From Runella slithyformis DSM 19594 (GTDB lineage Bacteria; Bacteroidota; Bacteroidia; Cytophagales; Spirosomataceae): 64,000 nt of DNA. Shown in pieces: positions 44,117 through 53,364 of the stretch. The number at the start of each line of letters is the position of its first letter. Position 1 is the stretch's first letter. A program made the position numbers and the translations under genes. Below the pieces are notes generated by a model. That model saw only the letters and a list, made by a program, of their open reading frames with translations, was not told the DNA's origin and made no database searches. The stretch is from the NCBI RefSeq assembly GCF_000218895.1, contig NC_015703.1, forward strand, positions 619,501 to 683,500, given 5' to 3'.

Positions 44117-44319
44117 TCTCCGCGCTAAAAAGATTGAGACCCGGCCACGGAAACGCCGCGAAAACGGCATCCGACAGGGCCGCAAACCGAACGCAGCCTT
44201 TGTAAGGGGAAACAGCTTTTCAATCTGAAAATGCCGCAACGGGAAAGTCGATTTTTGTTTGTTAATTTGTGCATTGACCCTTCATCCTCATGTACTCAAA
44301 ACCTCATCCGCTTTCGTCC

Positions 44320-46350
44320 ATGCGCCGTATCCGCAATTTCATTCCGGCCCTGTTTTTGGTATCTATTGCTGCCGTTGCCCAACAAAAATCCGCCTCCTAT
44401 TTCCCGCCTGCCCATACCTGGGCACAGAAGACCCCGGCAGAAATAGGGCTGAATCCCGCCAAAATCCGGGAAGCCATTGCCTATGCCCAAGCCGGCGAAT
44501 CCAACAACCCCCGAAGCATGGAGCAATCCCATTATCAGAGTTTTGGGAAAGAACCGTACGGGTTTGCCATCGGTCCGTTTGCCGACCGGGGCGACCAAAC
44601 GGGCGTGATCGTCTACAAAGGGTACATCATAGCGCAATGGGGCGACCCGTCGCGCTGCGACATTACGCACAGCGTGACCAAAAGTTTTCTGTCGAGTGTG
44701 GTCGGACTAGCGGTGGATAAAGGACTGATCCGCAGCGTAAACGACACGGTGGCAACGTATGTACCGCCGATCGAACTCTACGGACAGCCCGTGCAGCGCC
44801 CCGCCGATGAGTTTGGCAAACCCGAATTACTGAACCTTTTTAATACGCCCCACAATCGTCGCATCACGTGGGACCACATGCTCCGCCAAACCTCCGATTG
44901 GGAAGGCACGCTCTGGGGGAAACCCGAATGGGCCGACCGTCCCGACAAAGATGCGGCCACGTGGCTCACGCGTCCGCGCAATGCGCCCGGAAGTGTGTAT
45001 GAATACAACGACGTGCGCGTCAACGCGTTGGCGCTGGCGGCCACGAGTGTGTGGCGCAAGCCGTTGCCGCAGGTCCTGAAGGAACATATCATGGACCCCA
45101 TCGGTGCCTCCAATACGTGGCGCTGGACGGGCTACCGTAACTCGTGGATCGTGTTGGACGGGCAGCCGGTACAGTCGGTCAGCGGCGGCGGACACTGGGG
45201 CGGCGGGATGTTTATCAACGCCTTCGACATGGCCCGTTTCGGACTGTTGACCCTGCACCGGGGTAATTGGAACGGCAGGCAGCTGCTCTCCGACCGGTGG
45301 GTAACACAGGCCACCACGCCCACGCCCGCCCAACCGACCTACGGGTACATGAACTGGTTTTTGAATACCGAACAAAAGCCCCTTCCGAGCGCGCCCGCTA
45401 ACGTCTATTATCACGTCGGCAACGGCAACAACATCGTTTACGTTGATCCCGATCACGAATTGGTGATGGTAGTGCGCTGGATTGACAACAACGCCCTGGA
45501 CGGCATCGTCAAACGGGTATTGGACGCCTTTACGTCTACCGTGCCCGATACTGAAATCTACCTGACGGACCTAAACGTTTCGGCGGGAAAAGTAAGGCTC
45601 GGCTCACCCGTGAATATCACCCAACGGGCCGGTTACGATAATCAACCTTCCTTTACGCCCGATGGCAAAAAGATTCTGTATACCCGGCAGGCCAACGGCC
45701 AAACCGATATTTGGGCGTATGATCTCGCCGGGAAAACAAGTGCGGCCGTCACCCAAACCCCGGAAAGCGAATACTCCGCCACGGTCATGCCCGACGGAAA
45801 GCATTTTTCGGTCATCCGCGTGGAGCCCGACCAAACGCAACGGCTGTGGCAGTTTGACTTGGGTACGGGCCAAAAACCGAAGGTCATTTTACCGAGTGTT
45901 AAGCCCGTGGGGTACCATTGCTGGTTTGGCTCGGATTCACTGGTGCTGTTTGTGTTGGGGCAGCCCAACATGCTCCAACTGGCGCAGGTTTCGACCGACA
46001 AAGGAAAAACGATCACGACCAACATCGGACGGTCGCTGCTGCGGGTCCCTTCGCAAAAAGCGGTCAGTTTTGTGCATAAGGTATCGGCTACGGAATGGCA
46101 GGTGGAGCAATTGGATATGACTACGTTACAAACAAAAAAACTCATCCAAGCGCCTGTCGGAAGTGAAGATTGCGTCTGGGCGCCAGACGGAACGCTGTTC
46201 ATGGCGCAGGGCGCGAAGCTGTATAAATGGAATCCTGCCTTTGATAAAGAATGGCAATTGGCCGCCGACTGGACTTCCCTGGGCATTAAACAAATCACGC
46301 GTTTAGCCATCTCTCCGAAAAGCAATAAACTTACCTTCGTAGGTCAATAA
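44320..46350 (+). CDS. Serine hydrolase fused to a TolB-like PD40 propeller
   Basis: A 676-residue exported protein; the ATG at 44320 begins a signal peptide (MRRIRNFIPALFLVSIAAVAQQ). Residues up to about 415 form a class C beta-lactamase-like domain with SVTKS, YEYNDVR (Tyr-x-Asn) and a late YYHVGNGNNIVYVDPD (HxG). Residues about 430-676 are WD40/PD40 beta-propeller repeats (QPSFTPDGKKILYTRQANGQ, ATVMPDGKHFSVI). It is divergent from the NagZ fusion gene. An upstream ATG at 44290 is possible but adds only polar residues before the signal. Confidence 0.85.
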   Translation: MRRIRNFIPALFLVSIAAVAQQKSASYFPPAHTWAQKTPAEIGLNPAKIREAIAYAQAGESNNPRSMEQSHYQSFGKEPYGFAIGPFADRGDQTGVIVYKGYIIAQWGDPSRCDITHSVTKSFLSSVVGLAVDKGLIRSVNDTVATYVPPIELYGQPVQRPADEFGKPELLNLFNTPHNRRITWDHMLRQTSDWEGTLWGKPEWADRPDKDAATWLTRPRNAPGSVYEYNDVRVNALALAATSVWRKPLPQVLKEHIMDPIGASNTWRWTGYRNSWIVLDGQPVQSVSGGGHWGGGMFINAFDMARFGLLTLHRGNWNGRQLLSDRWVTQATTPTPAQPTYGYMNWFLNTEQKPLPSAPANVYYHVGNGNNIVYVDPDHELVMVVRWIDNNALDGIVKRVLDAFTSTVPDTEIYLTDLNVSAGKVRLGSPVNITQRAGYDNQPSFTPDGKKILYTRQANGQTDIWAYDLAGKTSAAVTQTPESEYSATVMPDGKHFSVIRVEPDQTQRLWQFDLGTGQKPKVILPSVKPVGYHCWFGSDSLVLFVLGQPNMLQLAQVSTDKGKTITTNIGRSLLRVPSQKAVSFVHKVSATEWQVEQLDMTTLQTKKLIQAPVGSEDCVWAPDGTLFMAQGAKLYKWNPAFDKEWQLAADWTSLGIKQITRLAISPKSNKLTFVGQ

Positions 46351-46353
46351 AAA

Positions 46354-46405
46354 CTACCCGTCCGACGGTTCGCCAGCGAAGTAACAAAAACCGTCGGACG
46401 GGTAG
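46354..46405 (-). terminator. Long-stem terminator between convergent genes
   Basis: Perfect 17-bp arms (CTACCCGTCCGACGGTT and complement) with an 18-base loop; the minus-strand exit has five T. It lies 4 bp past one stop and 19 bp past the other. Confidence 0.8.
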
Positions 46406-46423
46406 CGTATAAGTTATCTATTA

Positions 46424-47116
46424 TTAAAGCGAAGCTCTCAATTGCGCTTCCAACTCCACGGCCATCGGCACCAAAACGTGGTCTTCGATGATGGCATGTT
46501 TGCGGAGTTCCAATTCAAAAAATTCTACCTGATTCAAAAACACGCGGTAGGGCATGGGAGGACGCTCTACGGGCGAGTAGCGCTGAATGATCTGGCTTAC
46601 TTCCTTTAATTCATCTTCAATGGAATCGTGGTGCTGCGTAAATTGACTGATAGAGGCCGAATTCAGCAACTCCTCGATTTCAGCCTTGGTATAGTCTCCC
46701 GCCGAAGCTTTTATCAACTTTTTAATGTACGGAAAAAACTCGCGTTCCTCCATTTTTACGTGCTCCACAAGATCGTTCTTGTATTCATTAAAAAACAGGC
46801 AAAGCTCCGCCAAGAGTTCGTGTGTTTGGCCGTATTTACTGAATATATGCAGAAGCGACTGTTCGATTTCGGGCAGTTTTTTAGTCAGGTAATAACGATG
46901 CGTTGCCTGTAAATACGCCAGAATATCAGACATTGAAAACTTTCGGATCTGTTGATACGGAAAATCCTGATCGTCGTTGTACAGATCCAAGATCAGGCTG
47001 ATCAATTCATTGTCTAACTCAATGCGGTTTTTACCGCCAAAATCTTCCAGACGTTCCGTCACCGATTGGTGCAGCAGAGAGTCGTTGATCAGTTCATGGT
47101 AGGTATTTTTTGTCAT
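46424..47116 (-). CDS. Hemerythrin-like Fe-S repair protein (RIC/YtfE relative)
   Basis: A 230-residue all-helical protein. It keeps the hemerythrin pattern of His/Glu ligands: TTRYY-like ATHRYYLTKKLPEIE, EHVKMEEREFFPYI, QFTQHHDSIEDEL and ELRKHAIIEDHVLVP. It lacks the N-terminal ScdA Cys segment of full-length RIC. Relatives supply iron or remove NO to repair iron-sulfur centres under nitrosative or oxidative stress. The ATG at 47116 is preferred; one at 47134 is possible. A TGACC-GT-GGTCA palindrome (47191-47202) lies upstream and could bind a CRP/FNR-type regulator, which is conjecture. Confidence 0.82.
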   Translation of the reverse strand: MTKNTYHELINDSLLHQSVTERLEDFGGKNRIELDNELISLILDLYNDDQDFPYQQIRKFSMSDILAYLQATHRYYLTKKLPEIEQSLLHIFSKYGQTHELLAELCLFFNEYKNDLVEHVKMEEREFFPYIKKLIKASAGDYTKAEIEELLNSASISQFTQHHDSIEDELKEVSQIIQRYSPVERPPMPYRVFLNQVEFFELELRKHAIIEDHVLVPMAVELEAQLRASL

Positions 47117-47241
47117 GACTTGCTTTAGTTTCAATTTGAATGGGAATTAAATCAAACACCAAGTTTAGGTATCTGCCTGCAAACAAAACATGACCGTGGT
47201 CAGGAATCACGAACGAGTTTTTGCTAAAGCAATTTAGGATT

Positions 47242-48309
47242 TTATAATGTAATTCCAAACCGTTGGCCCAATTCCTCCAATGATTTTACCACGGGATCAA
47301 GCAGGTCCAACCCGTCGCGCAGGCGCTCGGCTTCGATTTCGCGCTCGGGATCGCCGGGTACCAGTACCTGCTTTCCTTCCACCGCCTGCGCACTGCGAAA
47401 CCGACGGATCCAGTTATCCATGTGGCCTTTGAATTCATCGGCAGGACGGAACCCGTCGATGCGCATTGCTCCGAAGAAATGCCCGGTACCTCTCCCTACT
47501 CCCTCCGCGGCCGCCATAAAACCCGCCGTGGCAAACGGCGGCACCCACGGGCCGTAATTGGCCCCCGACAGTACGCCCGAAAAAATATCAACAATGGAGC
47601 CCAATCCGTAACCTTTATGACTGCCGTGCTCGCGGTCGGAGCCGAGCGGCAACAGCGCGCCGCCGTTTTTGATGGGGTTGGCATCGGTGGTGACCTCTCC
47701 GTTGGCATCCTGCGCCCAGCCCAACGGCGCAGGCAGGTTTTTGCGTTGCAGGATCTCAAACTTACCGTACGCGGCGGCCGTACTGGCAAAGTCGGCCACA
47801 AACGCCGGCTCTTCATTGGCCGGTACCGCCACCGCAATGGGATTGGTGCCCAGCATTTTTTCTAACGAAAACGTGGGGGCTACCAGCGGGGCGGCATTGG
47901 TCATGGCCATCCCGATCATATCGTGCTCCAGGGCCAGCATAGCGTGATAACCGGCAATGCCGAAGTGATTGGAATTTTGGACCGAGATCCAACCCGAACC
48001 CACATTTTTGGCCTTTTCAATGACCATTTCCATGGTTTTCGGCCCCACCACCAGCCCCACACCCGCATCACCGTCTACCACACCCGTGCTGGGGGTTTCG
48101 TGTACGATGCGGATATTGGGTTTAGGGTTCAGGCGACCGTGGTCAAAGAGGCGCACATAACCCGCCAGACGGGCAATACCGTGCGAATCCACGCCGCGCA
48201 GATCGGCCGAAATGAGGGTTTTGGCGGCCAGTTGGGCATCGGCTTCCGAAAAACCGATGCTTTGGAATATATGTTGTGTAAAGGTTTTAAGCTGTTCAGC
48301 AGTAAACAT
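47242..48309 (-). CDS. Malate/L-lactate dehydrogenase family (Ldh_2) oxidoreductase
   Basis: A 355-residue NAD(P)-dependent 2-hydroxyacid dehydrogenase of the type 2 malate/lactate family, which has its own non-Rossmann fold. ADLRGVDSHGIARLAGYV carries the catalytic His. DGDAGVGLVVGPKTMEMVIEKAK and VQNSNHFGIAGYHA are family blocks, and MLGTNPIAVAVPA plus REHGSHKGYGLGSIVDI form the cofactor site. The start at 48309 (MFTAEQLK) is chosen. Substrates in the family include malate, lactate, ureidoglycolate and sugar acids; context does not decide. Confidence 0.9.
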   Translation of the reverse strand: MFTAEQLKTFTQHIFQSIGFSEADAQLAAKTLISADLRGVDSHGIARLAGYVRLFDHGRLNPKPNIRIVHETPSTGVVDGDAGVGLVVGPKTMEMVIEKAKNVGSGWISVQNSNHFGIAGYHAMLALEHDMIGMAMTNAAPLVAPTFSLEKMLGTNPIAVAVPANEEPAFVADFASTAAAYGKFEILQRKNLPAPLGWAQDANGEVTTDANPIKNGGALLPLGSDREHGSHKGYGLGSIVDIFSGVLSGANYGPWVPPFATAGFMAAAEGVGRGTGHFFGAMRIDGFRPADEFKGHMDNWIRRFRSAQAVEGKQVLVPGDPEREIEAERLRDGLDLLDPVVKSLEELGQRFGITL

Positions 48310-48360
48310 AAGGAATACGTTAAAGGTATGACGTTGGAGAAACGATAAAGTGGTTTGCAA

Positions 48361-48428
48361 AAACTTTCCAAGTTTGCCCATGGTGAATGAATGGGTTATC
48401 ATTACACTTTTGAAAACTTGGAAAGTTT
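48361..48428. repeat. Inverted repeat of the ACTTTCCAAG family
   Basis: Arms AAACTTTCCAAGTTT (48361-48375) and its complement (48414-48428) enclose 38 bases. The arms match the palindrome at 40940-40972. It lies between two co-directional genes. Confidence 0.8.
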
Positions 48429-48474
48429 CAACAACGCCGCAAATGTCGCATAAATTTTGACAAACCGTCTGATC

Positions 48475-50970
48475 TCAATCGTCGTCATCATCCTCTCCTT
48501 CCTCCCCTTTTGCCTTCAGTTTCACAAAGGCACCCCGTACCGGCGCGGGCATTTTTGATTTTTCTCCCCTGACCGTTTGCCACACAATCTCGCTGAAAAT
48601 CAGGTCGTCGATGGCATCGGGCTTGGATAGATCAAACTGAAGCGTGCGACGGTGGTTGTAATTGGCGGCCACATTTTTTTCATTCAGATCCACGCCCGGC
48701 TGTTTTGCCTGAAAAGGCGTCATGTCAGGCGTTTTCTGAAAACACCGCCACATCGGTACCGCCGCCGCGTCGTATTGGCTCATGGGTTTAAGCCCTAAGA
48801 TCAACTCCATCGTCCGCAACATTCCGGAAGTGGAATACATGGTATGGTCCACAAAACCGCGCTTTACGTAGCCCCCCGCCACGAAGGCAATCGAACGGTG
48901 CGCATCGACGTGATCGGGGCCGTTTTGGGCATCATCTTCCAAAATAAACACCACAGATTCTTTCCAAATCGGGCTTTTGGAAAGGTGCTCCACAAAGCGC
49001 CCTACCGCCAAATCATTGTCGGCTACGGCGGCGTCAGGCGTAGGATAACCCACGCGGGCACCCGACGTATGGTCGTTGCCCATCCGAACGGTACTGAGGC
49101 GCGGCACGGCATTGTTTTTGACCAATTCATCAAAATCTTTTTCCCAGGCTTTTTCCCGGTCAACGTCCATGTAGCCAAGATCATAGCCTTTGAAATTGGG
49201 GGCATAATGCCCCTCCAGAACGGGAATATTGGGTTTGCCATCTACAAACCATCCATAACTGCGGTAGCTGATGCCGGCGCGTTTGCAATGGTCCCAGATA
49301 AATCCGTCGCGGGGATGGGCAATTTCTTTTTGACCTTCGTAGTCGTAGGTACCGCCGCGACCGCCGTAGCTGGTCACCCAGTTTTTTTCTACGTAATCAT
49401 TCGCATACGCCGCCGATGACCAGTTATGCCCGTCAGCGCTCACCTCAGCATCCACGTAAAAATTATCCAACAGCACAAACTCCCGCGCCAACGCGTGTTG
49501 GTTGGGCGTTACTTTTTCGGGAAACAAACACAAAGCCGCGTCGCCGTTGCCTTCTTTCATATCGCCCAAAATCTGGTCGTAGGTACGGTTTTCCTTGATG
49601 ATGTAAAAAACGTATTTAATGGGTGATTTATCTCCAACGCGCATCGGGATCGGGTTGCCCGCTTCGCCTTCCGACAGGGTTTCTTTGGTTTTAGTATAAG
49701 GCGTATTTTCGTACACGAGTTTGGAATAGACCCCCAAAATGGCTTCGTCAGGCATATCAATAATCGAAAGCGTCCCCTTAAACAAGCCGCCGATGTACTC
49801 GGTCTCGTCGCGGTTGGCCTCTGCATTGGCCCCTTTGTATTGAGGAGATTTGGAACGGTTCGGATTGGGACCTTTGGGGTTGGCGGCTGAAGAATAGCCT
49901 TTGCCGTTGGTGACCCAAATTTGGTCGTTGATGACCTTCAACGACGTTGGATACCAGCCCGTTGGCACAAAACCCAACGAGCGACTTTTCCCTTTTTCGG
50001 CCACATCAAAAATGGCCAAGCAATTGTTATCGGCATTGGCGATCAGCAATTTAGACTCGTCAGCTGTAAGCGCCAAGGCATTGGGCGTACTGCCTACGGG
50101 TGCATTTGGGTACAGCGAAGCATTTAACGTTTCAACTACCTGATTTTTGGTCAAGTCAATCAGCATCACCGTATTATCATTGCCGCAGGCCACGTACAGG
50201 AATTTCCCGTCGCGGGTTTGGAGCAGGTCGTTGGGGTTTTTGGCCGTTGGTATATCGACGATGGTTTGCAATGTTTCGGCATTCAAAATCCGCACCCCGC
50301 TCCCTTCCCACAGGCTGACAAACAGTTGTTTTTTATCCTGCGACAACTGACACGCATAGCCTTTAAAACCTAAACTGATGTTTTTCAGCACCTTACGCGT
50401 TTTTAAATCACAGACGTACAATGAATTATTCTCTTTGGTAACAACAAACATCTTTTGCTGAGCTTCGTCCAGGCAAAGTCCAACGGGGCCGATTTTTTCG
50501 GGCCAGGGTTTTCCCAAAACGATTTCGCCGTCGGCTTTGAGTTTATTGTTTTGGAGTTGAAAAACCAGAATTTTATTGTCATTTCCGCCCGAAGCATACA
50601 GCGTTTTTTCATCCGCACTGAACGTTAGCCCGTAATAGGCTTTCGCCACGATCGCATCATCCAACATCTGCTGCGTAGCCACGTCAATCAGGGTGATGCT
50701 GTGGGTCTTTTGGCCGTTGTTGGTCACGGCCGCATATTTCCCCGACGACGACACGACCAAATTCAGCGGCAGGTCATTGAGCGACAAGCTTTTACTTCCT
50801 GCGGGCGTCAGCGACCATCCGTTGGGTAATTTGATGCGTTTGGCGGTCAGCACTTTATAAAATTGGCCGGCCTCAGAGGCTCCTTGATTTTGCCGTTGAC
50901 AGGAATTTGCAAATAAAAGAAACGCCCCGACAAGGCATAGAAAAAGGCAGGATTTAGTGGATGGTCTCAT
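48475..50970 (-). CDS. YncE propeller / phosphoesterase lipoprotein, acidic tail
   Basis: An 831-residue lipoprotein (signal ending LLFANSC). The first half is a YVTN/YncE-type seven-bladed propeller (GKYAAVTNNGQKTHSITLID, DGKFLYVACGNDNTVMLIDL). The second half is a phosphoesterase/alkaline-phosphatase-like domain: KENRTYDQILGDM near residue 463, DNFYVDAEVSADGHNW, and EDDAQNGPDHVDAHRS with Asp/His metal ligands. The chain ends in a strongly acidic EEGEDDDDD. A paralogue lies on the other side of the divergent TonB receptor gene. Probable role: surface phosphatase or phosphodiesterase; substrate unknown. Confidence 0.9.
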   Translation of the reverse strand: MRPSTKSCLFLCLVGAFLLFANSCQRQNQGASEAGQFYKVLTAKRIKLPNGWSLTPAGSKSLSLNDLPLNLVVSSSGKYAAVTNNGQKTHSITLIDVATQQMLDDAIVAKAYYGLTFSADEKTLYASGGNDNKILVFQLQNNKLKADGEIVLGKPWPEKIGPVGLCLDEAQQKMFVVTKENNSLYVCDLKTRKVLKNISLGFKGYACQLSQDKKQLFVSLWEGSGVRILNAETLQTIVDIPTAKNPNDLLQTRDGKFLYVACGNDNTVMLIDLTKNQVVETLNASLYPNAPVGSTPNALALTADESKLLIANADNNCLAIFDVAEKGKSRSLGFVPTGWYPTSLKVINDQIWVTNGKGYSSAANPKGPNPNRSKSPQYKGANAEANRDETEYIGGLFKGTLSIIDMPDEAILGVYSKLVYENTPYTKTKETLSEGEAGNPIPMRVGDKSPIKYVFYIIKENRTYDQILGDMKEGNGDAALCLFPEKVTPNQHALAREFVLLDNFYVDAEVSADGHNWSSAAYANDYVEKNWVTSYGGRGGTYDYEGQKEIAHPRDGFIWDHCKRAGISYRSYGWFVDGKPNIPVLEGHYAPNFKGYDLGYMDVDREKAWEKDFDELVKNNAVPRLSTVRMGNDHTSGARVGYPTPDAAVADNDLAVGRFVEHLSKSPIWKESVVFILEDDAQNGPDHVDAHRSIAFVAGGYVKRGFVDHTMYSTSGMLRTMELILGLKPMSQYDAAAVPMWRCFQKTPDMTPFQAKQPGVDLNEKNVAANYNHRRTLQFDLSKPDAIDDLIFSEIVWQTVRGEKSKMPAPVRGAFVKLKAKGEEGEDDDDD

Positions 50971-51196
50971 CTGATCTGAATTTTTACAAAGGTGTTGATT
51001 GATACATCAATCAAAGAAATAAGTACGTAAAGGAATTGTTAACCTCAAACGGTTTTTGTTAATAATTACTACACAAAAGTTTATTATATTAGCACTAAAT
51101 CTTATTTTGAATAAAAGCATAATGGATTAAAAAAGGCTGAATACTCCCTTATCTGAAACATAACCTTCACGTAACTTATCCCGAGGTAAAAGTCAG

Positions 51197-51204
51197 TAAT
51201 TTTG
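51197..51204 (+). promoter_or_regulatory. -7 box of the TonB receptor gene
   Basis: TAATTTTG matches TAnnTTTG, 25 bp upstream of the ATG at 51230. No clear -33 TTG was found. The 259-bp divergent region must also serve the minus-strand phosphoesterase gene. Confidence 0.5.
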
Positions 51205-51229
51205 TCACCATACCGTTTCCTTTAACAAT

Positions 51230-53257
51230 ATGTCCAAACTTTCCTTCATTTTCTGCTCTTTTGGTATGCTTACCCCCTTGGCGTCGGTCGTTGCGCAACG
51301 CAGTGACTCATTGAACATCAAACAACTGAACGAGGTAGTTGTTACTTCTACACGGGGCGAAAAAACCGTTTTTCAAACTCCCGCCCTGATCTACGCCATC
51401 AGGCAAAAGGAGATCAAAACCTCACAATCGCGCACCACGCCCGAGCTGCTGATGAATCAAATGGGCGTGTTTGTGCAAAAAACCACGCACGGCGCAGGTT
51501 CGCCCTTTGTACGCGGGCTGACGGGCAACCAAACCCTGCTCCTTATTGACAATATTCGACTCAACAACAGCACCTTCCGTTACGGCCCCAACCAGTACCT
51601 CAACACCATCGACGCTTTTACACTTGACCGCGCGGAAGTATTGCTCGGCAGCGGCTCCGTCCAATACGGTTCTGATGCTTTGGGCGGTACCATTCAACTT
51701 TTCACTACCGAACCTCAATTTAATACGGGCCTCAACGGACAGGTAGCAGGGCGGTGGGTCAGCGCGGGCATGGAGCAAAGCGGCCGCGTGGAAGTCCGAT
51801 ATGGCGGAGCCAACGTTGCCGTTCAGGCGGGATTTACCAACCGTCGTTTCGGGAATGTATTGGGCGGGAAAAACACCGGGTTCCAATCACCGTCGGGGTA
51901 TAAAGAACAGGATATTGACCTGAAAGCAAAGGTGAATTTAGGCAACGGATGGATGGCAACGCTCGCCCACCAAGCCGTCAGTCAGCGAAACGTGGAGGTG
52001 TTTTTTCGGTATCAGTTGGAGAACTTTAAGATCAATCAATTTGACCCGCAACGCCGGCAGTTGACGTATATCAAACTGGAAAACCGACGCGAGTCCAATT
52101 GGCTTCATCATCAAACGTTTACCGTTTCCCGACAGGCTATGCAGGAAGGTCGTTTAAGTCAAAAAAACGGCACCGCCGCGTTGCGCTCCGAAAGCGATAA
52201 AGTCCAAACCTGGGGCTTGACGTACAATAACCAATCCAATTTTTTGAGAGGAATGCTGACGCTTAATTCGGGCGTTGAGCTCTACCGCGATAAGGTCAAC
52301 AGCGAGCGGTACGACGAAAGCAATGCCACGCTTCAGCGCACTTACAGCCGAGGGTTGTACCCCGACAATTCCACTTTTCTGAACTACGCCGCTTATTCCA
52401 TTGTAAGCACAAACCTATCACGAGTCAACTCCACCTTCGGCCTGCGTTACAACGGCTTCGTGATTGATATTCCCGACGCAACCATCGGCAAAAGTCGCCT
52501 GACGCCCGCCGCATTTGTGTATAATTACAATCTTTCCTACAACGTCGGAAAATCCATCGCGCCTTACCTCAACATCAGCACCGGATTCCGCGCACCCAAC
52601 ATCGATGATCTGGGCACACTCGGCATCGTTGACTTTCGGTACGAGGTTCCTACCAATGATTTAGAACCCGAAAAATCAACTACTTACGAGTTCGGACTAA
52701 AAGTAGCGACCAAAACCGTCGGTCTGCAAATGGGATATTATACTACCCGCCTTCAAAACCTCATCACGCGGGTTAGGGTGCCCAATGAGCAGGTAAACGG
52801 CATCAATGTGTACCGAAAAGAAAATGTGGAAAAAGCCTACATCAACGGATTTGACGCCAAGGTTCAGGCCAATTTGCTGTCGTCGCTGCAATTGTACGGG
52901 AACATTTCGTATTGCTTCGGACAAAACGAAACCAAAAACGAGCCCATGCGCCGTATTCCGCCCGTTAATGGCCGTTTTGGGTTAAATTTCTCGAAAAACA
53001 AAGGCTGGATTCGTCCTGAATTTTGGTTTGCCGGCGCGCAGGAACGCCTCGCCCAAGGCGACAAAGACGACAACCGAATCGCCAAAGGCGGCACACCCTC
53101 CTGGAACGTGTTCAACCTGAATGCAGGCTATACTTTAAAACGCATCAACCTGACCGCCGCCGTTCAGAACCTGTTTGACGAAGATTACCGCACGCACGGC
53201 TCGGGCATCAACGGCTACGGCCGCAGTTTGTGGCTGACCGCTGAGTTTACATGGTAA
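51230..53257 (+). CDS. TonB-dependent outer-membrane receptor
   Basis: A 675-residue receptor with a signal peptide (GMLTPLASVVAQ). A TonB-box-like LNEVVVTSTR follows. The plug domain has TPELLMNQMGVFVQK, SPFVRGLTGNQTLLLIDNIRLNN and VLLGSGSVQYGSDALGGTIQL. The rest is a 22-strand barrel ending in GINGYGRSLWLTAEFTW with a terminal aromatic residue. It lacks the N-terminal carboxypeptidase-like domain of SusC proteins, so it is of the classical siderophore/cobalamin/metal type. It is divergent from one phosphoesterase gene and followed by its paralogue, so the ligand may be a phosphorylated compound or its product. Confidence 0.93.
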   Translation: MSKLSFIFCSFGMLTPLASVVAQRSDSLNIKQLNEVVVTSTRGEKTVFQTPALIYAIRQKEIKTSQSRTTPELLMNQMGVFVQKTTHGAGSPFVRGLTGNQTLLLIDNIRLNNSTFRYGPNQYLNTIDAFTLDRAEVLLGSGSVQYGSDALGGTIQLFTTEPQFNTGLNGQVAGRWVSAGMEQSGRVEVRYGGANVAVQAGFTNRRFGNVLGGKNTGFQSPSGYKEQDIDLKAKVNLGNGWMATLAHQAVSQRNVEVFFRYQLENFKINQFDPQRRQLTYIKLENRRESNWLHHQTFTVSRQAMQEGRLSQKNGTAALRSESDKVQTWGLTYNNQSNFLRGMLTLNSGVELYRDKVNSERYDESNATLQRTYSRGLYPDNSTFLNYAAYSIVSTNLSRVNSTFGLRYNGFVIDIPDATIGKSRLTPAAFVYNYNLSYNVGKSIAPYLNISTGFRAPNIDDLGTLGIVDFRYEVPTNDLEPEKSTTYEFGLKVATKTVGLQMGYYTTRLQNLITRVRVPNEQVNGINVYRKENVEKAYINGFDAKVQANLLSSLQLYGNISYCFGQNETKNEPMRRIPPVNGRFGLNFSKNKGWIRPEFWFAGAQERLAQGDKDDNRIAKGGTPSWNVFNLNAGYTLKRINLTAAVQNLFDEDYRTHGSGINGYGRSLWLTAEFTW

Positions 53258-53324
53258 TTAGTCAAAGAGTTAAGAACCTCAAAATAACTGAAAATTTCAC
53301 CTTCCCCTTATCTTAATCTTTAAT

Positions 53325-53344
53325 CCACGCCCTAAATGGCGTGG
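53325..53344 (+). other. Small hairpin before the second phosphoesterase gene
   Basis: Arms CCACGCC and GGCGTGG with a 6-base loop end 20 bp before the ATG at 53365. There is no T run, so it may modulate translation rather than end transcription from the receptor gene. Confidence 0.5.
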
Positions 53345-53364
53345 CAATTTAAAACTGATTTTTT

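Noticed and set aside
47191-47202. FNR/HcpR-type operator before the hemerythrin gene
   Set aside because: TGACC-GT-GGTCA has the wrong half-site and spacing for the usual consensus, so it is mentioned only as a palindrome.
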